Shown piece after piece: positions 1 through 11,894 of a stretch of DNA of 64,000 nt. The stretch comes from Amblyomma americanum. Lineage: Eukaryota > Arthropoda > Arachnida > Ixodida > Ixodidae. The DNA is taken from assembly GCF_052857255.1 (NCBI RefSeq), contig NC_135497.1:551099531-551163530 (forward strand), in the 5' to 3' direction. Below the pieces are notes generated by a model. It searched no databases. It saw only the letters and a program-made list of their open reading frames with translations, and was not told the DNA's origin. The translations under genes and the position numbers were made by a program. Within the stretch, counting starts at the first letter, position 1; each line of letters begins with the position of its first letter.

Positions 1-1475
1 CTGTGGTGCGGATGGAGCCGATGGCGCGAAACTGAGGAACGAGCTAAGAAGAGCTAATACTCTTACCGGTGCGATGTCAAGGTCTGTGGTGCGGATGGAG
101 CCAATGGCGCGAAACTGAGGAACGAGCTAAGAAGAGCTAATACTCTTACCGGTGCGATGTCAAGGTCTGTGGTGCGGATGGAGCCAATGGCGCGAAACTG
201 AGGAACGAGCTAAGAAGAGCTAATACTCCTACTGGTGCGATGCTAAGGTCTGTGGTGCGGATGAGGCCGATGACGCAAATCTGAGGAACGAGCTAAGATG
301 AGCTAATACTCTTACCGGTGCGATGCCAAGGTTTGTGGTGCGGATGGAGCCGATGGCGCGAAACTGAGGAACGAGCTAAGAAGAGTTAATACTCTTACCG
401 GTGCGATGCCAAGGTCTGTGGTACGAATGGATCCGATAGCGCGAAACTAAGGAGCGAGCTAAGAAGAGGTAATACTCTTACCGGTGCGATGCCAAGGTCT
501 GTGGTGCGGATGGAGCCAATGGCGCGAAACTGAGGAACGAGCTAAAAAGAGCTAATACTCATACCGGTGCGATGCCAAGGTCTGTGGTACGGATGGAGCC
601 GATGGCGCGAAACTGAGGAACGAGCTAAGAAGACCTAATACTCTTACCGGTGCGATGCCAAGGTCTGTGGTGCGGATGGAGCCGATGGCGCGAAACTGAG
701 GAACGAGCTAAAAAGAGCTAATACTCATACCGGTGCGATGCCAAGGTCTGTGGTACGAATGGAGCCGATAGCGCGAAACTAAGGAGCGAGCTAAGAAGAG
801 GTAATACTCTTACCGGTGCGATGCCAAGGTCTGTGGTGCGGATGGAGCCAATGGCGCGAAACTGAGGAACGAGCTAAAAAGAGCTAATACTCATACCGGT
901 GCGATGCCAAGGTCTGTGGTACGAATGGAGCCGATAGCGCGAAACTAAGGAGCGAGCTAAGAAGAGGTAATACTCTTACCGGTGCGATGCCAAGGTCTGT
1001 GGTGCGGATGGAGCCAATGGCGCGAAACTGAGGAACGAGCTAAAAAGAGCTAATACTCATACCGGTGCGATGCCAAGGTCTGTGGTACGGATGGAGCCGA
1101 TGGCGCGAAACTGAGGAACGAGCTAAGAAGACCTAATACTCTTACCGGTGCGATGCCAAGGTCTGTGGTGCGGATGGAGCCGATGGCGCGAAACTGAGGA
1201 ACGAGCTATGAAGAGCTAATACTCTTACCGGTGCGATGCCAAGATGTGTGGTGCGGATGGATCCGATGGCGCGAAACTGAGGAACAAGCTAAGAAGGGCT
1301 AATACTCTTACCGGTGCGATTCCAAGGTCTGTGGTGCGGATGGAGCCGATGGCACGAAACTGAGGAACGAGCTAAGAAGAGCTAATACTCTTACCGGTGC
1401 GATGCCAAGCTCTGTGCTGCGGAGGAAGCCTATGGCGCGAAGCTGAGGAACGAGCTGAGAAGGGGCTAATACCCT
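1..1475. repeat. 83-bp tandem satellite array, about 17.5 copies, open at the left edge
   Basis: Monomers begin CTGTGGTGCGGATGG and recur at 1, 84, 167 and so on, exactly every 83 bp up to 1412, with no net insertion or deletion over 17 units. The last unit (1412 to about 1475) is diverged. Several monomers carry shared variants (GTACGAATGG with AAGGAGCG; TAAAAAGAGC with CATACC) that alternate from 416 onward, giving a 166-bp dimer and larger blocks. Because 83 is not a multiple of 3, the array cannot be one long coding repeat. The array runs directly into an RTE-like LINE. Confidence 0.95.
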
Positions 1476-1477
1476 GG

Positions 1478-3362
1478 CAGGACGGTTCGACAAGATACCG
1501 GCAAGCCATCTCAAGAAAAGACCTTTTTAAGAATCGCCAAACCATGAGGACGTCTAGCCCTACACAAACTGTAGAACTAGCAGAGCTATCGAAGCTAATA
1601 AATAAGTGCAAGGTAGCTTACACAAAAAGATCTAACATGGAGAGAATCGAGTATGCTCTAAAAAAGGAGGTAGCCTAAAAGCGGCGAAGAGGAAACTAGG
1701 CATAGGTAAAAACCAGATATATGTGTTAAGAGACAAGGAGGGCAATGTCATTAGTGATATGGATAAGATAGTTAAAGTAGCCGAAGAGTTCTATAGAAAC
1801 CTATGGAGTAGCCAGTGTAATCAGAACGTTAATGAGAGAGACAGTAGCCGACAGCAATGCTTCATCCAGCCAGTAAAGAAGAGGAAGTAAAGATACCCTT
1901 AGGAGCAATGCATAGGGGAAACGCAGCTGGTGAGGATCAGGTAAGAGCAGATCTGTTTAAGTTGGCAGAGGGGATTGAGCTAGAAAAATTAGCCACCCTC
2001 TATACGCAATGTCCTATGACCTCGACCGTACCAGAAGCTTGGAATAGCGCAAACAGCATCTTAGTTCATAAGAAAGGAGACGCCAATGACTTAAAAAGTT
2101 AGACTGATCAGCTTACTGCCCGTTGCCACAAGCTATTTACAAAGGTAATCGCTAATAGAGTCGGGGCACCATTCGACTTAAATCAACCAAATTATCAGAC
2201 AGGATTTCTTAAAGGATATTCCACAACACATCACATTCACACTATCAGACAGGTAATAGAGGATTGCGCAGAATATAACCAGCCCCTACATATAGCCTTC
2301 ATTTATTACGAGAAAGCATTGGACTCAGTGGAAACCTCACCAGTCATACAGGCATTGGGGAATCAGGGTGTAGAAGAGCCTTAACTCAAAATACCAGAAA
2401 TATATTTAGCAACTGCACAGCTACCATAGTCCTCCATATAGTCAGCAATAAAATTCCAATAAGGAAGGACGTCAGGCAAGGAGACACGATCTCGCCAATG
2501 CTATTCACCGACTGTTTACTGGAGGTGTTCCGATGCGTGGATTGGGAACAGTTAAGAATAAGAGTTGATGAAGAATACCTAAATAATCTGAGATTCACTG
2601 AGGACATTGTCTTGCTTAGTACTCAGGAGGTAAACTTCAAATCATGATCAATAAGTTAGACATGCAGAGCAGAACGGTAAGTCTAAATATTAATATGCAG
2701 AAAACCAAAGTAATGTTCAACAGTCTAGCTGGAGAACAGCAGTTCACAATTGGCAGTGAGGTGCTGGAAGTGGTGAAGGAATGCGTCTACTTAGGGCAGA
2801 TAGTGACAGCTGAACCGGATCATGAGAGGGAAGTAACTAGAAGGATAAGAATGGGGCGGAGCGCATATGGCAGGTTTTTTCAGATCATGAAGGCAGTTTG
2901 CCAATATCCCTGAAGCGAAAAGTGTACAACAGCTGTATCTTGCCGGTACTCACCTACGGAGCAGAAACGTGGAGGATACCGATAAGGGTTCAGCATAAGT
3001 TAAGGACAACGCGGCGAGCCATGGAAAGAAAAGTGATAGGTTTAACGTTAAGAGACCGGAAGCGAGCAGAGTGGGCGAGGAAACAAACGCTGGTTAATGA
3101 GATCCTAGTCGAAATGAAGAATTGGCTTGGGGAGGCCTATAATGCGAAGGCAAGATAGCCGCTGGTTCTTAAGGGCAACGGAGCAGATTCCAAGAGAAAG
3201 CAAGCGTAGCAGGGGGCGGAAGAAGGTTTTATGTAGGTGGATGATATTAAGGAGTTTGCAGGCATAGGGTGGGCGCAGCTGCTAAAGGACCTTGTTAATT
3301 AGAGAGACATGGGAGAGGCATTTGCCCTGCAGTGGGTGTAGTCAGGCTGATGATGATGATGA
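1478..3362 (+). mobile_element. Decayed RTE-clade non-LTR retrotransposon (reverse transcriptase region)
   Basis: Broken reading frames on the plus strand give typical RTE pieces in the right order: an N-terminal linker (frame 1397-1678), a GEDQVRADLFKLAEG-like segment (1857-2102), a stretch around 2100-2380 matching the QPNYQTGF and GYSTTHHIHTIRQVIE regions, the palm/thumb segment ending in VYLGQIVTAEP (2644-2913), and a C-terminal LTYGAETW followed by RDRKRAEWARKQT (2898-3158). The 3' end is a TGATGATGATGATGA tail at about 3348-3362, typical of RTE elements. Many stops and frameshifts show it is dead. The 5' junction lies inside the decayed last satellite unit and cannot be placed exactly. 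Endonuclease is absent, so the copy is 5' truncated. Confidence 0.85.
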
Positions 3363-3819
3363 CTAAAAAACTGGCTGTGGCTCAACTCACCTGAGTCAGG
3401 ATATACAGAGCTAGAGCTCTGTTAAGCATGGTTAGACGCGGTTTACGTTCTGTTCATCTTTATTTTTTCAAGCCTTGAGCGAGACCAAATCACGTGAGGC
3501 ATCACGTGCCACAAGTGTAAGAGCGAGCGTCCTTAGCGGTGGTCGTCGCACCGGCGGACGTGACTGCCAAGCGCGCAGCTATGGCGTCGATGGAGAAGAT
3601 CGGGGCACCGGCCACCCTGCGATTTTGCGCATGCGGCGCGCCTCCCGTTAGAAGTCAAATCCAAGAGCCAGATGACCTTCAGGCTCAGCATGGGAGGAGT
3701 AGAGCTTATCGCTATAAAACAATTTATGTGAAGAGGGAATTTATTTATGGCGAAGAGGGCACACAGAGCAGCTTGGGCAGAAAGCACCAACGGGTGCGGA
3801 CATCTCAAGCACGAGACTC

Positions 3820-4110
3820 GTGCGCGGACGATCAGGGAAGACGAAGAAACGTGTCTGGCGCTTGGACTTCGTTTTTTTCCTTGCAATGTGTACCGCGGAC
3901 GGCGCCGACGGCACCCAACTGAGGAAACAGCTAAGAGCAGCTGACGCTCTAAAAGCTCACGTCGTTTGTGGTGCAACATGCGGTGCCCTTAAGAGCGTTT
4001 TGCCTGTTATTTCTAATCCATATAAACGGCTTCCCGCTGAAGCATCAGCTGCCCTGAATAACTGCATAATTTACTACACCATAAATTCCACCGACGACGA
4101 GCTTGCTTAA
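3820..4110 (+). CDS. Possible last exon of a small secreted-type protein, related to the satellite monomer
   Basis: This 96-codon frame starts with a basic stretch, then a short hydrophobic run (LDFVFFLAMCTA) that could be a signal peptide, then a charged region (DGADGTQLRKQLRAADALK) and a C-terminal domain with two close cysteines (VCGATCGALK). The stop at 4108 is followed 33 and 55 nt later by AATAAA signals, as expected of a true 3' exon. Bases 3889-3951 align without gaps to the 83-bp satellite monomer at about 46 of 63 positions, and the two translations agree (CTADGADGTQLRKQLR against CGADGADGAKLRNELR). I do not recognise the family. No convincing splice acceptor lies just upstream, so the start is uncertain. 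It could also be a processed or decayed copy. Confidence 0.4.
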   Translation: MRGRSGKTKKRVWRLDFVFFLAMCTADGADGTQLRKQLRAADALKAHVVCGATCGALKSVLPVISNPYKRLPAEASAALNNCIIYYTINSTDDELA

Positions 4111-4143
4111 CTAAATGACTTCGAACTAATTTCCATTTTGTGT

Positions 4144-4171
4144 AATAAATGAGAAATGGCGTCTGAATAAA
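4144..4171 (+). promoter_or_regulatory. Two AATAAA poly(A) signals
   Basis: AATAAA occurs at 4144-4149 and again at 4166-4171, just downstream of the stop of the frame ending at 4110. Their position supports a transcript 3' end here. AATAAA is common in AT-rich DNA, so this is supporting evidence only. Confidence 0.4.
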
Positions 4172-4470
4172 AACGAACTGTGAGGTTATTTTTAGTCACT
4201 TATACAAATTTTACTTTTAATATAGGATATTGCCTCGAGCTTGATGTTGGAAATATTCCGGCATTCACCTCATGCCCAACCTTCTGTGTCCCACACATAC
4301 TATGCCTACAGAACAAAAACATCCAAGCTACTAAGATATCTGCGACGGAGGTTCTGGAACTTACTGAATACTTTGTGAAAATTGGTTTACCTAGACGCTT
4401 GAACACCCGAAGCTGGAGTAGGTGCTATCGTACACACCCCGTATCAGTACCCGCAATTCGATTCGCTCCC

Positions 4471-4901
4471 GCCGTATGTACAGGGTTTTTCACCTAATAT
4501 TTTACGCAATTTTTAAACATAGCCTTTTTAATTAGAAGAGCGCTTTTTTCAGCATAGCATTGTCAGCAAGCTTCTCAAAGACGCATGTATTTCTCCGTGA
4601 TGCTGCCAAAATATTTTGGGCTACTGCGCACATAGCAACAGCATTTTGGAAATCCTCAAAATATGACATATATCTGTTACGGTGGGCTTCACGCCTCTCA
4701 ACAATTAAGAAGCCTGACAGTTATAGTTAAAAAGTTAGCTATTTAATATTAGTTAGCTAGCCTGCTAGTTAGTACATTCTAGCTGTATTAACATGTGCTA
4801 CACCGCTGACAAAGCTATGCCGAAAAAAGCGCCCTTCTAACTGAAAAAGTCTATATTTAAACATTGTGTAAAACCTTAAGTTATACAGCCTGTATACGCC
4901 T
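4471..4901. mobile_element. Foldback MITE with about 97-bp inverted arms
   Basis: The left arm (4471 to about 4567) and the reverse complement of the right arm (about 4804-4901) align along their length. They share the GTAT-TACAGG end, TTTTAC-CAAT, and GAAG-GCGCTTTTTTC-GCATAGC-TTGTCAGC. The TACAGGG terminus is of a type I know from common tick and insect MITEs. The interior (about 235 bp) has no coding capacity, so mobilisation would need a transposase from elsewhere. Confidence 0.75.
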
Positions 4902-7133
4902 GCAGTGGCATTGATGTCATGACAAATGCACCAGGATTTGCGCTAGATCCTCACAGTTTTGTCAACAAAGATTGCTTGCTTTAAATGTGCTCTCAAACGT
5001 CGTTTTCCAGAATAATACTGGCAAAAAATGTGTTACGTACAAGTGGTTTTTCTTTCAATTTTGTGCGTGGAGGGGGGGGGGGGGGGGGACTTAGTCTAAA
5101 TAAAAAGGGTTCAAAACTTACTTTGTTACACAACATTATATATTCTGAACAATATATATGCATTGTTTGTTCTTTTTGCATTACGTAGCAATCCATCTAT
5201 AAATAAGAAGAATTGGGTAGTGCCATCCTTTTGCTACCAGGTATGAAAGCAGAATGCTTAACCATTGTAAAATAACCTAGAGCGGTAAGGATGAACAAAC
5301 TTTCTGGATTTTTTTAGTGAGGTCTAGTTTTACTCTCGCCCACATAATTCAAGGGTGGTCCCGTGTCCCCCAAAAGATTGCAAAATATTGCCAAAATATC
5401 GTGGGAGGTTACTTTGAAAATTAGAAAAAATACAAAAACCTGCAAATTTTCTTGAATTAATCGAGGCTGGAGCAGCGCCAACTGTCGTGCTTTTGGAATC
5501 GAATGCACCCGCTGCAGGTTTCGTAATCAGGCGCACCGCAACAACCCGAGCGCGGAAAGACGCGGAAGAATGGGGTAATCAGGCAGAGATGAGAGAAGGA
5601 GACAGAAAGATCGCCACGGTGCCTCGATACAGTCTCCTTCGGTAGGCGTGGTGGCTCCTCCGCCATTTTTGAGTGCAGGCTCGTTTAGCCACACAAAATT
5701 GTTTTTCGGGAACTCATCATCTGAGTGCGTTGATTAGTGCTTCCGCACATTGAAGTCTTGTTTGAGAATAATGTTTAGAACCTTTCTGTCTATTGTTGAG
5801 GCCGGCGCAACCCCTGTGATTCAAAATGGCGTCTTTCAATCGCACAGTGGGTGTCTCCGCCCTACCGAAGGAAGCAGCATCGAGGCACCCTAGCGTCATA
5901 GCGCGAACAGCGTTCGAAAGCGCTCGCACTGAGAGGCAGCGAGTAAGGACAAACAAAGTGGAGCTCTGCACCATTTCTCTGTTGCCAGCTTGTCCTAAAT
6001 AGCCCATCGAAGTAATCCAAGTGCAAATAGCGATTTGGAAATTGTCTCATTAAGACGATATGAAACTAACTTTACGGAGTGACCAACAAAGTATTCCTAA
6101 CGCGCTTTTTTTCTTTTCTTGTAAGTGTTAAGAAAAATGGGCACTTCTCGAAAAATTTTAGTTCGGAAACTGCGGACGAGGAACACCGGCGAAAAGTTTT
6201 AAATGCCTCGTGCATTACAACTGCTGAAAAACGGTCCCTAAACCTGTTCACGAAATCGACGCTCGCGTTAATACACTTGACTGCAGCCGCCAGTCGACCG
6301 TGACGCAATTCAAATTTGACATTTCTCTCAAGTCATTTGAAAATCGACGCCCTATTACTCATTTTAGCGTCATTTCAAAGGTACCACTAAAGCGCCAGGC
6401 CACCGTCATTACCGGACAGAGCGCCTCAACCTATTTCACACTTACTACATATTCAGTACAGCTTCAAACGCATCCGTGCCAGAGCCCTCACTTTCAGTGC
6501 ATACGTAGGCGCTTCCGCACTTCAGAAAGACCTTCCGGCATTAGACGTGTTTAGCATGCCAGAAGCGTATTAGCAGAGACGTATACCGATTTACCAGGCG
6601 ACTCCTGCGCGCCCTCAGTGCCTAATGGGTGGGGCCAGCCGGGGCCACTGCGCATGCGCAGCCGACGTCCGGTAAAATGGTATGCGTCTCCGCTACTACT
6701 TCTCTGGTGTGCTAAACACGTCGGTTGTTCTGGACTGTCATTACCGTACAGTGACTCTGCTACTTTATATAAGCCACACAGGTTCCATCCAAACTATACC
6801 ATGCCGTCAAGTGCTAAGTGCGTGATATGCTTTTTGCTGATATTTCCAGTACCAGAATTCATTTCCGGCAGTTAGGCTGCCGCTTTTTCCTCTTTATTTT
6901 GTTCGTTCTGTCCTTGTGTCTCCGTATGTATCTTTGTCTTATTCTCTTGGACCGCGTAACATTTTAAAGCGGGAGCTTTAAAACGCCCGTTCTGGAGAAA
7001 TTCGAGAGGAGTTGTAGTTGTGAGCAAAAAAATCAGCATTGGCCGAAAAAGGGGAATTGGTCACACGGGAAGCTACGTGTTTTAGAAGTGAATAAAATAT
7101 TACAAAACCGTGGTTACAAGGTCGCAACAGGAC
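4902..7133. other. Non-coding stretch with a G17 run, an NRF-1-like palindrome and a TATA box
   Basis: A 17-G run lies at 5072-5088. The only reading frames are short and overlap on both strands. From about 5500 to 6700 the sequence is richer in CpG. TGCGCATGCGCA (6649-6660) is a perfect palindrome matching the NRF-1 consensus, and TTATATAAG lies at 6764-6772, about 29 bp before an ATG at 6801 that opens a 24-codon hydrophobic peptide. No known gene was recognised. Confidence 0.5.
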
Positions 7134-7384
7134 CGCAGCGGTGGCCAAGTGGTTGAGCATCCGCCTCGTATGCGGGAGGTGCGGCGTTCGATCCGCAGTG
7201 CCACCGGGTACCCACCTGTGAAAGAATGGGCACAAGCTTTCCCCTGCCTGGTGCTCGGCTTCTTAGGGTGAAATGCTTGGCAAATGGGTCTTTGACCCAA
7301 CCTTGTGAACTGAAAACTATCTTGTGTCATGGCGCTCTTTGGCCAGAGCTGCCCATGCGCCATAAAAATTCATCGTCATCATCA
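7134..7384 (+). mobile_element. tRNA-derived SINE, family A, full length
   Basis: The head resembles a tRNA: GGTGGCCAAGTGGTTGAGC fits a pol III A box and GCGTTCGATCC a B box about 45 bp later. The body contains the shared landmarks CTTTCCCCTGCCTGGTGCTC and AAATGGGTCTTTGAC, and the copy ends CGCCATAAAAATTCATC plus a short CATCATCAC tail. The copies at 20318 (plus), 42690 (minus) and 52310 (minus) share these landmarks. Such elements use pol III and borrow LINE reverse transcriptase. Confidence 0.88.
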
Positions 7385-7477
7385 CAGAAGGTCGCAACAT
7401 AACTCAAACGTCATTAGAACATGAAAGTATATAAAGTTTTTGAATTGTGCTGAAAAGAAAAAAAAACGGATTAATTA

Positions 7478-7545
7478 GTTAAAAACCGAACCGCTAACCC
7501 TTAGGTTGTGAATCAGACACGCTACCTGTGGGCCACGCAGGTACC
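7478..7545 (-). repeat. tRNA-like repeat unit (degenerate)
   Basis: Read on the minus strand it gives TGCGTGGCCCACAGGTAGCG followed by GTGTCTGATTC and GGTTCGG, closely matching the plus-strand unit at 47758-47826. Both have tRNA-like spacing of A-box and B-box sequences. The arms do not form a full cloverleaf by eye, so this is a tRNA-derived repeat or pseudogene, not a functional tRNA. Confidence 0.5.
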
Positions 7546-8685
7546 ATTTTTTTCTTTATTGCATGAAATGGTAACTCTGACAGGCTTCTATACTTAACCA
7601 GCCCGCATCCCGCGAGCCGTTCCTACATAGTCACACAGGCGTCCTTCTGCGCTATGCCCACAAATTAATTTCCTGGGATACACACACATGCATCGAGTAA
7701 AGGCGTTTTTGAATCGAGTAAAAGAGGTCGTTCTTGTGCAGCATATAACCCCTGCACAAAAGCATGCTATTCTCTGAACAGAGACAGGCTAAACGGTCCC
7801 ATGAGCGCAAAAAATACCAAATAATAGTAGCTTCCGCTCAGCTCAGTAGCCGAGCGCTTTAACCACTCAGCCAGTGAGCCGGGTTGAGCCCAATGGTACC
7901 ATGCTGCCGAACTAGCAAACACCATCATTTGCAGGCGCCTTCCAAGAGCGGCGGGCTTCCAAAGCCTTGGGGCTTTCCTCTAGGCACCGCTACATGCGCG
8001 AGCTGTTGCTCAAAGGGGTTTCAAAAAATGTTATTCGTCGTTTATTCTGAGTGTACATTTATGTTACATCCGAAGTTAGCTTGGCAACTACGATAAATTT
8101 AATATCACTTATGATAAAGACATTGCGAAAGCGGATACATGGAGAACAACTTTTGCGACCGCAGTGCTGAGAACATCACACAGGCTCATACATGAAGCTT
8201 TCAAAAGAAGCAGAAACGCGCTATGAGTAACAGGATAAAGTAGGGAGTGAAATAATGAAGGGAGAAGGAGGTACCGTATTGAAGGGCCCCGCCGGAGTCT
8301 CGGCAAACCGCGACATCTCGTTCTCTTTTTTCTCTCACTAACACTTTCCTCCTTGCCCCTCAGCTTGGTTCTGCCTCTTTCTTTTCCTGCCTGTACCCCT
8401 AGACGCGCCAACCGTGGTTGCGGTTAAGGTGTCCGCCGAGATATGAGATAGTCACTGTGCCATTACCCTTCCCCAAAAGACGCAGCTGCTGAGTGCAACG
8501 CTGCGTTGACAAGGTGCATAGAAAAGGAGTCCTCGACAGACATGCTGGTAGGTTCACTATGCCGGCGGAAGCTGTATATTCTCCATTCTGACAGGAATGT
8601 GCGGACCATCTTCATACCAGAGCTAAACGTACGAGACCGCATCGCTTGCGGTGGTGCTGACTCATAAAGCGGCGAAGGCCAGTGG
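7546..8685. other. Unassigned non-coding stretch
   Basis: Nothing certain was seen. At 7830-7885 the minus strand has a CTGAGTGGTTAAAGCGCTCG string like a tRNA-derived SINE head, without a clear body. A plus-strand frame without an ATG runs 8452-8670 (about 72 codons, ending at TAA). Its composition is compatible with an exon, but it has no convincing splice acceptor. Confidence 0.4.
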
Positions 8686-8689
8686 CCAA

Positions 8690-8850
8690 ACGAGTTCGAA
8701 GCACAGTGACTCAGCCAAGTGCCTATGCGTGCTCGAAACAAACAGGCCAAAGCCAAGTAGCTATACATGCTCGAAAAGAGCGGCGAAGCCAACTAGCTCA
8801 ATGTGCTCAAAAAAGAAAAGCAAAGCCATGTTGCTATCGGTCAGTCAGGT
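8690..8850. repeat. Imperfect minisatellite, about 4 units of 36-38 bp
   Basis: Four neighbouring units share a core of AAAGCCAAGTAGCT then ATGTGCTCGAAAA with substitutions and small length changes. The unit length is near 36, so a plus-strand frame repeats loosely (SYTCSKRAAKPTSSMCSK). No gene call is made from this. Confidence 0.6.
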
Positions 8851-11799
8851 TGGCCCGTAGCGTGCATAAAATTTTATAACCGCCGCTAATTCCAACCAGC
8901 TTTCTATGATTAATGCGCTAAGCCTGTAAGCTTACCTGAAGTACTTTTTTTGTGATTTTTATGTTGTAAATGCAGATACTGCACTAAAAAAAAAAACGCT
9001 TGTCCGTTTCACTTCTTTGATTGTTCGTGTATTTTAGTGCAGTAACCTCATTTACAAGTTTTGTTGCTCTACATAAGCGTGTTCTGTGTTAGGAAAAACG
9101 TAGAGCGGGGAAATGGAATGTATCAGCTACTTCCTTAAGACAACCCCACAAAGGTCCCTCACGGCTATGAACTGTGGGAGCAAATAGAATAGGCGAATGG
9201 GCACGCAATCATCTGTTAAGCGCAACTACGATAAAGGGAAGGTTTTACACTTGAAAAAAAAAAAAACAAAAGGTGTGAAAAAAAGCGATGGAGAAGCAAG
9301 TGCTGAAGACAAGCTCTATCATTCTTCACAGGGAGGAAAAAACATATCGCGATGTACAGGCTCTCGCTGAGAGCACCACACAAATTATGCAAAATCCTAC
9401 TCATTCCCTGTGTTTTTTTCCTGCAGAATGCAACGCATCTGTTACGTAGATGAACTTCAAAACAAAGAATATATTGCATATTTGTGTTTGTGCAAACTCA
9501 AGACAGCTCCGTTCCCAACCAAGCTTGGGTTTGCGGCCTAACGAAGGAGTTTTGATAATATCATTGACGCCCACTAATTCTGTGCTGATACAAGGAAACC
9601 CAGAAGTCCTCTAGGTCTTCGGAGTCCCACGTGATGCCTTAAAAGGCTGTGTTTTTTACCCCAGTATCCAAGCAAAAACCCTTTTGATTTATCACTGTTA
9701 ACAGCCGAATGCGAACTCTAACAAAACTGCTCAGTTACAAGCAAAACCTCGAGCACACTTATTTTATCAGAACAGAAAATGGCAAATTCTGCAGCATAAG
9801 CCAAAATTTTGATTTCACATTGCAACAGCGAGAAGCCACGAGTTATTGTGTTTTAATGATACTAAGACATAAGATATAAAACGAATAGCAAAAGGAATAG
9901 CAGTCAACCCTTTCGAAGCGCTGGTTTAAGTGGAAAAGGTTTGGAAAGCTTTTGATTAACGAAAATTGTAGTGGTGAAACACAGATTTTTGCCTTTAACC
10001 GAGACATCAGGAGCGTTTCACACACCAATACTGCAAGCAAAAAATCCTGACGCACCTTATCTAAAGCTTCTGCCAGATCGATTTGAATAAGAGCCAAATG
10101 CTTAAACTCATCTGACACTGTCTTCAATACCGAAAATGTGATATGGATATGGTTTTAGATACTGCGGCCTTTAATCCCATTAACTAGGTGCTGCCCTGAG
10201 AGACCTAGTGCCGCAAGCTTCGGACGAGGAGAACCTCGCAAATATCTTGTAGTCCCCGTAGCATAAGAATACTGGACGATACCCTTCAACAGTGTTTAAC
10301 AGATAGGCATGTTAATATACGCTGTAAAAAGTAATACACCTTTAAATGAGTTTTCAGGTGTCTATAACTCGCACCCTTGCACCCAGCCCAGAAGGAAGTC
10401 TTGGTGTTTTCATACACCTTGCACGCGGGGTATCTCGCGAATGAACCAGCCCGAAAATGAAAAAAGTGACCTAAAGGTACAGGGAGCGACTTGCACGCTA
10501 TTACCGCCGAGCCATTGGCGTTTTAGCGCTTCTTACACCCCTAAGGCCTTTAGGAAAAATGCATGCAATGGGTTTATATTTTGTTTCCACGTTTATTGCT
10601 TAAGTGTTCTTTAAATTTACAATTATAATGCTAATATAATGTAATATACCTATATTACTGGAGCTCTTCATTGCAGTAGACAGGCTGTGTGCCAAAAAAA
10701 CATTTATTGACTCTCAAATCACAATACTGTATAAATGTGGAAAATATTTATTGTCAGAACAAAGACAGCCACAAAGTGCAAGAAGCTTCGGCAATGAATT
10801 CATTACTGATATCCAAGGAACAACTGCACCATGCCTGCTTTATTGGTGTTGTAGTGCTGCAAAAACAAGATTCAATTGCAGTTACATCTACTTCCTAATT
10901 TTTTCAGAGGGAACAATAAAAAATTCATGCCTGTGCATCTTATAAACCAGCTTGCGGAAGGCTTGTACAGTGACACTAACTCCCAAGAATATCTTGTACA
11001 CAAACATAAGGTAGCTTACGCTGAACATCCATAATGTTGATGGTATGGCGGTTGTAGAGTGAACCGCAGTGGTGAGCCTGCTGAGTAGTCATCTTCTCTC
11101 GACGAACAGGTTCTCAGCCACCACAGGATTTCCTTCGCAGAACGACATGCATGGTGCGAGTCTGCATTATACACAAAAACAGTACAACATTTCCTATCAG
11201 TTTACATTGCTAAATGATCCTTATAAAACTCCAACATACTTCTCAATAATGATATGTGATATTATGCATGCTAACGCTAACAGAGAGAATAAAATCTGCT
11301 CATATGGCGAGCAAGCGCCAGCTGTTATACCATAAACCATTCCAATGAGGCCATTGTGGTTTCAGAGAAAATAGCTCTAAACGGCACTATAAAAACAATG
11401 TTAGAGCTAGGAATGGAGTGAAAGTGGTCAGGCGATGTAATTAATTCTGCATGAATTGCTACACGCTAGTACAAACCAGTGGCCTTGCTGGAGACTGAAC
11501 TGACTATAAAAGGGCCAAAACACCACGAGAACAGACGAAAATATAGCGCACTTCATAATGATTTAAAATTACTCTTCACAATAACGATTGCTACATTGCA
11601 GATACATTCTGACACATGAACACGGGCACATAATAGCATCGCCCGCGCTTTCTGACTTCAAATGTTTGAAATGTGAGAGAGCGCCGCCCTTTCTGCCAAT
11701 CTAGACCAAAGAAACGTGTTCGGCATACCGGCTGCTTCTGTCCTGATGCGTCATATACGGCACTTGGGCAGCAGCGAACAAACCTACGCACTTTTCCAG

Positions 11800-11800
<1 letters not shown>
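8851..11800. other. AT-rich unassigned stretch
   Basis: Only short reading frames that overlap on both strands, with scattered A and T runs. No transposon motif, tRNA or recognisable exon was identified. It may be intron or intergenic DNA. Confidence 0.5.

Positions 11801-11892
<92 letters not shown>
11801..11892. repeat. (TA)n microsatellite, about 46 units
   Basis: An uninterrupted TA run of 92 bp, able to form cruciforms and likely to be length-variable. The long IYIYIY frames across it are artefacts of the repeat. Confidence 0.97.
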
Positions 11893-11894
<2 letters not shown>

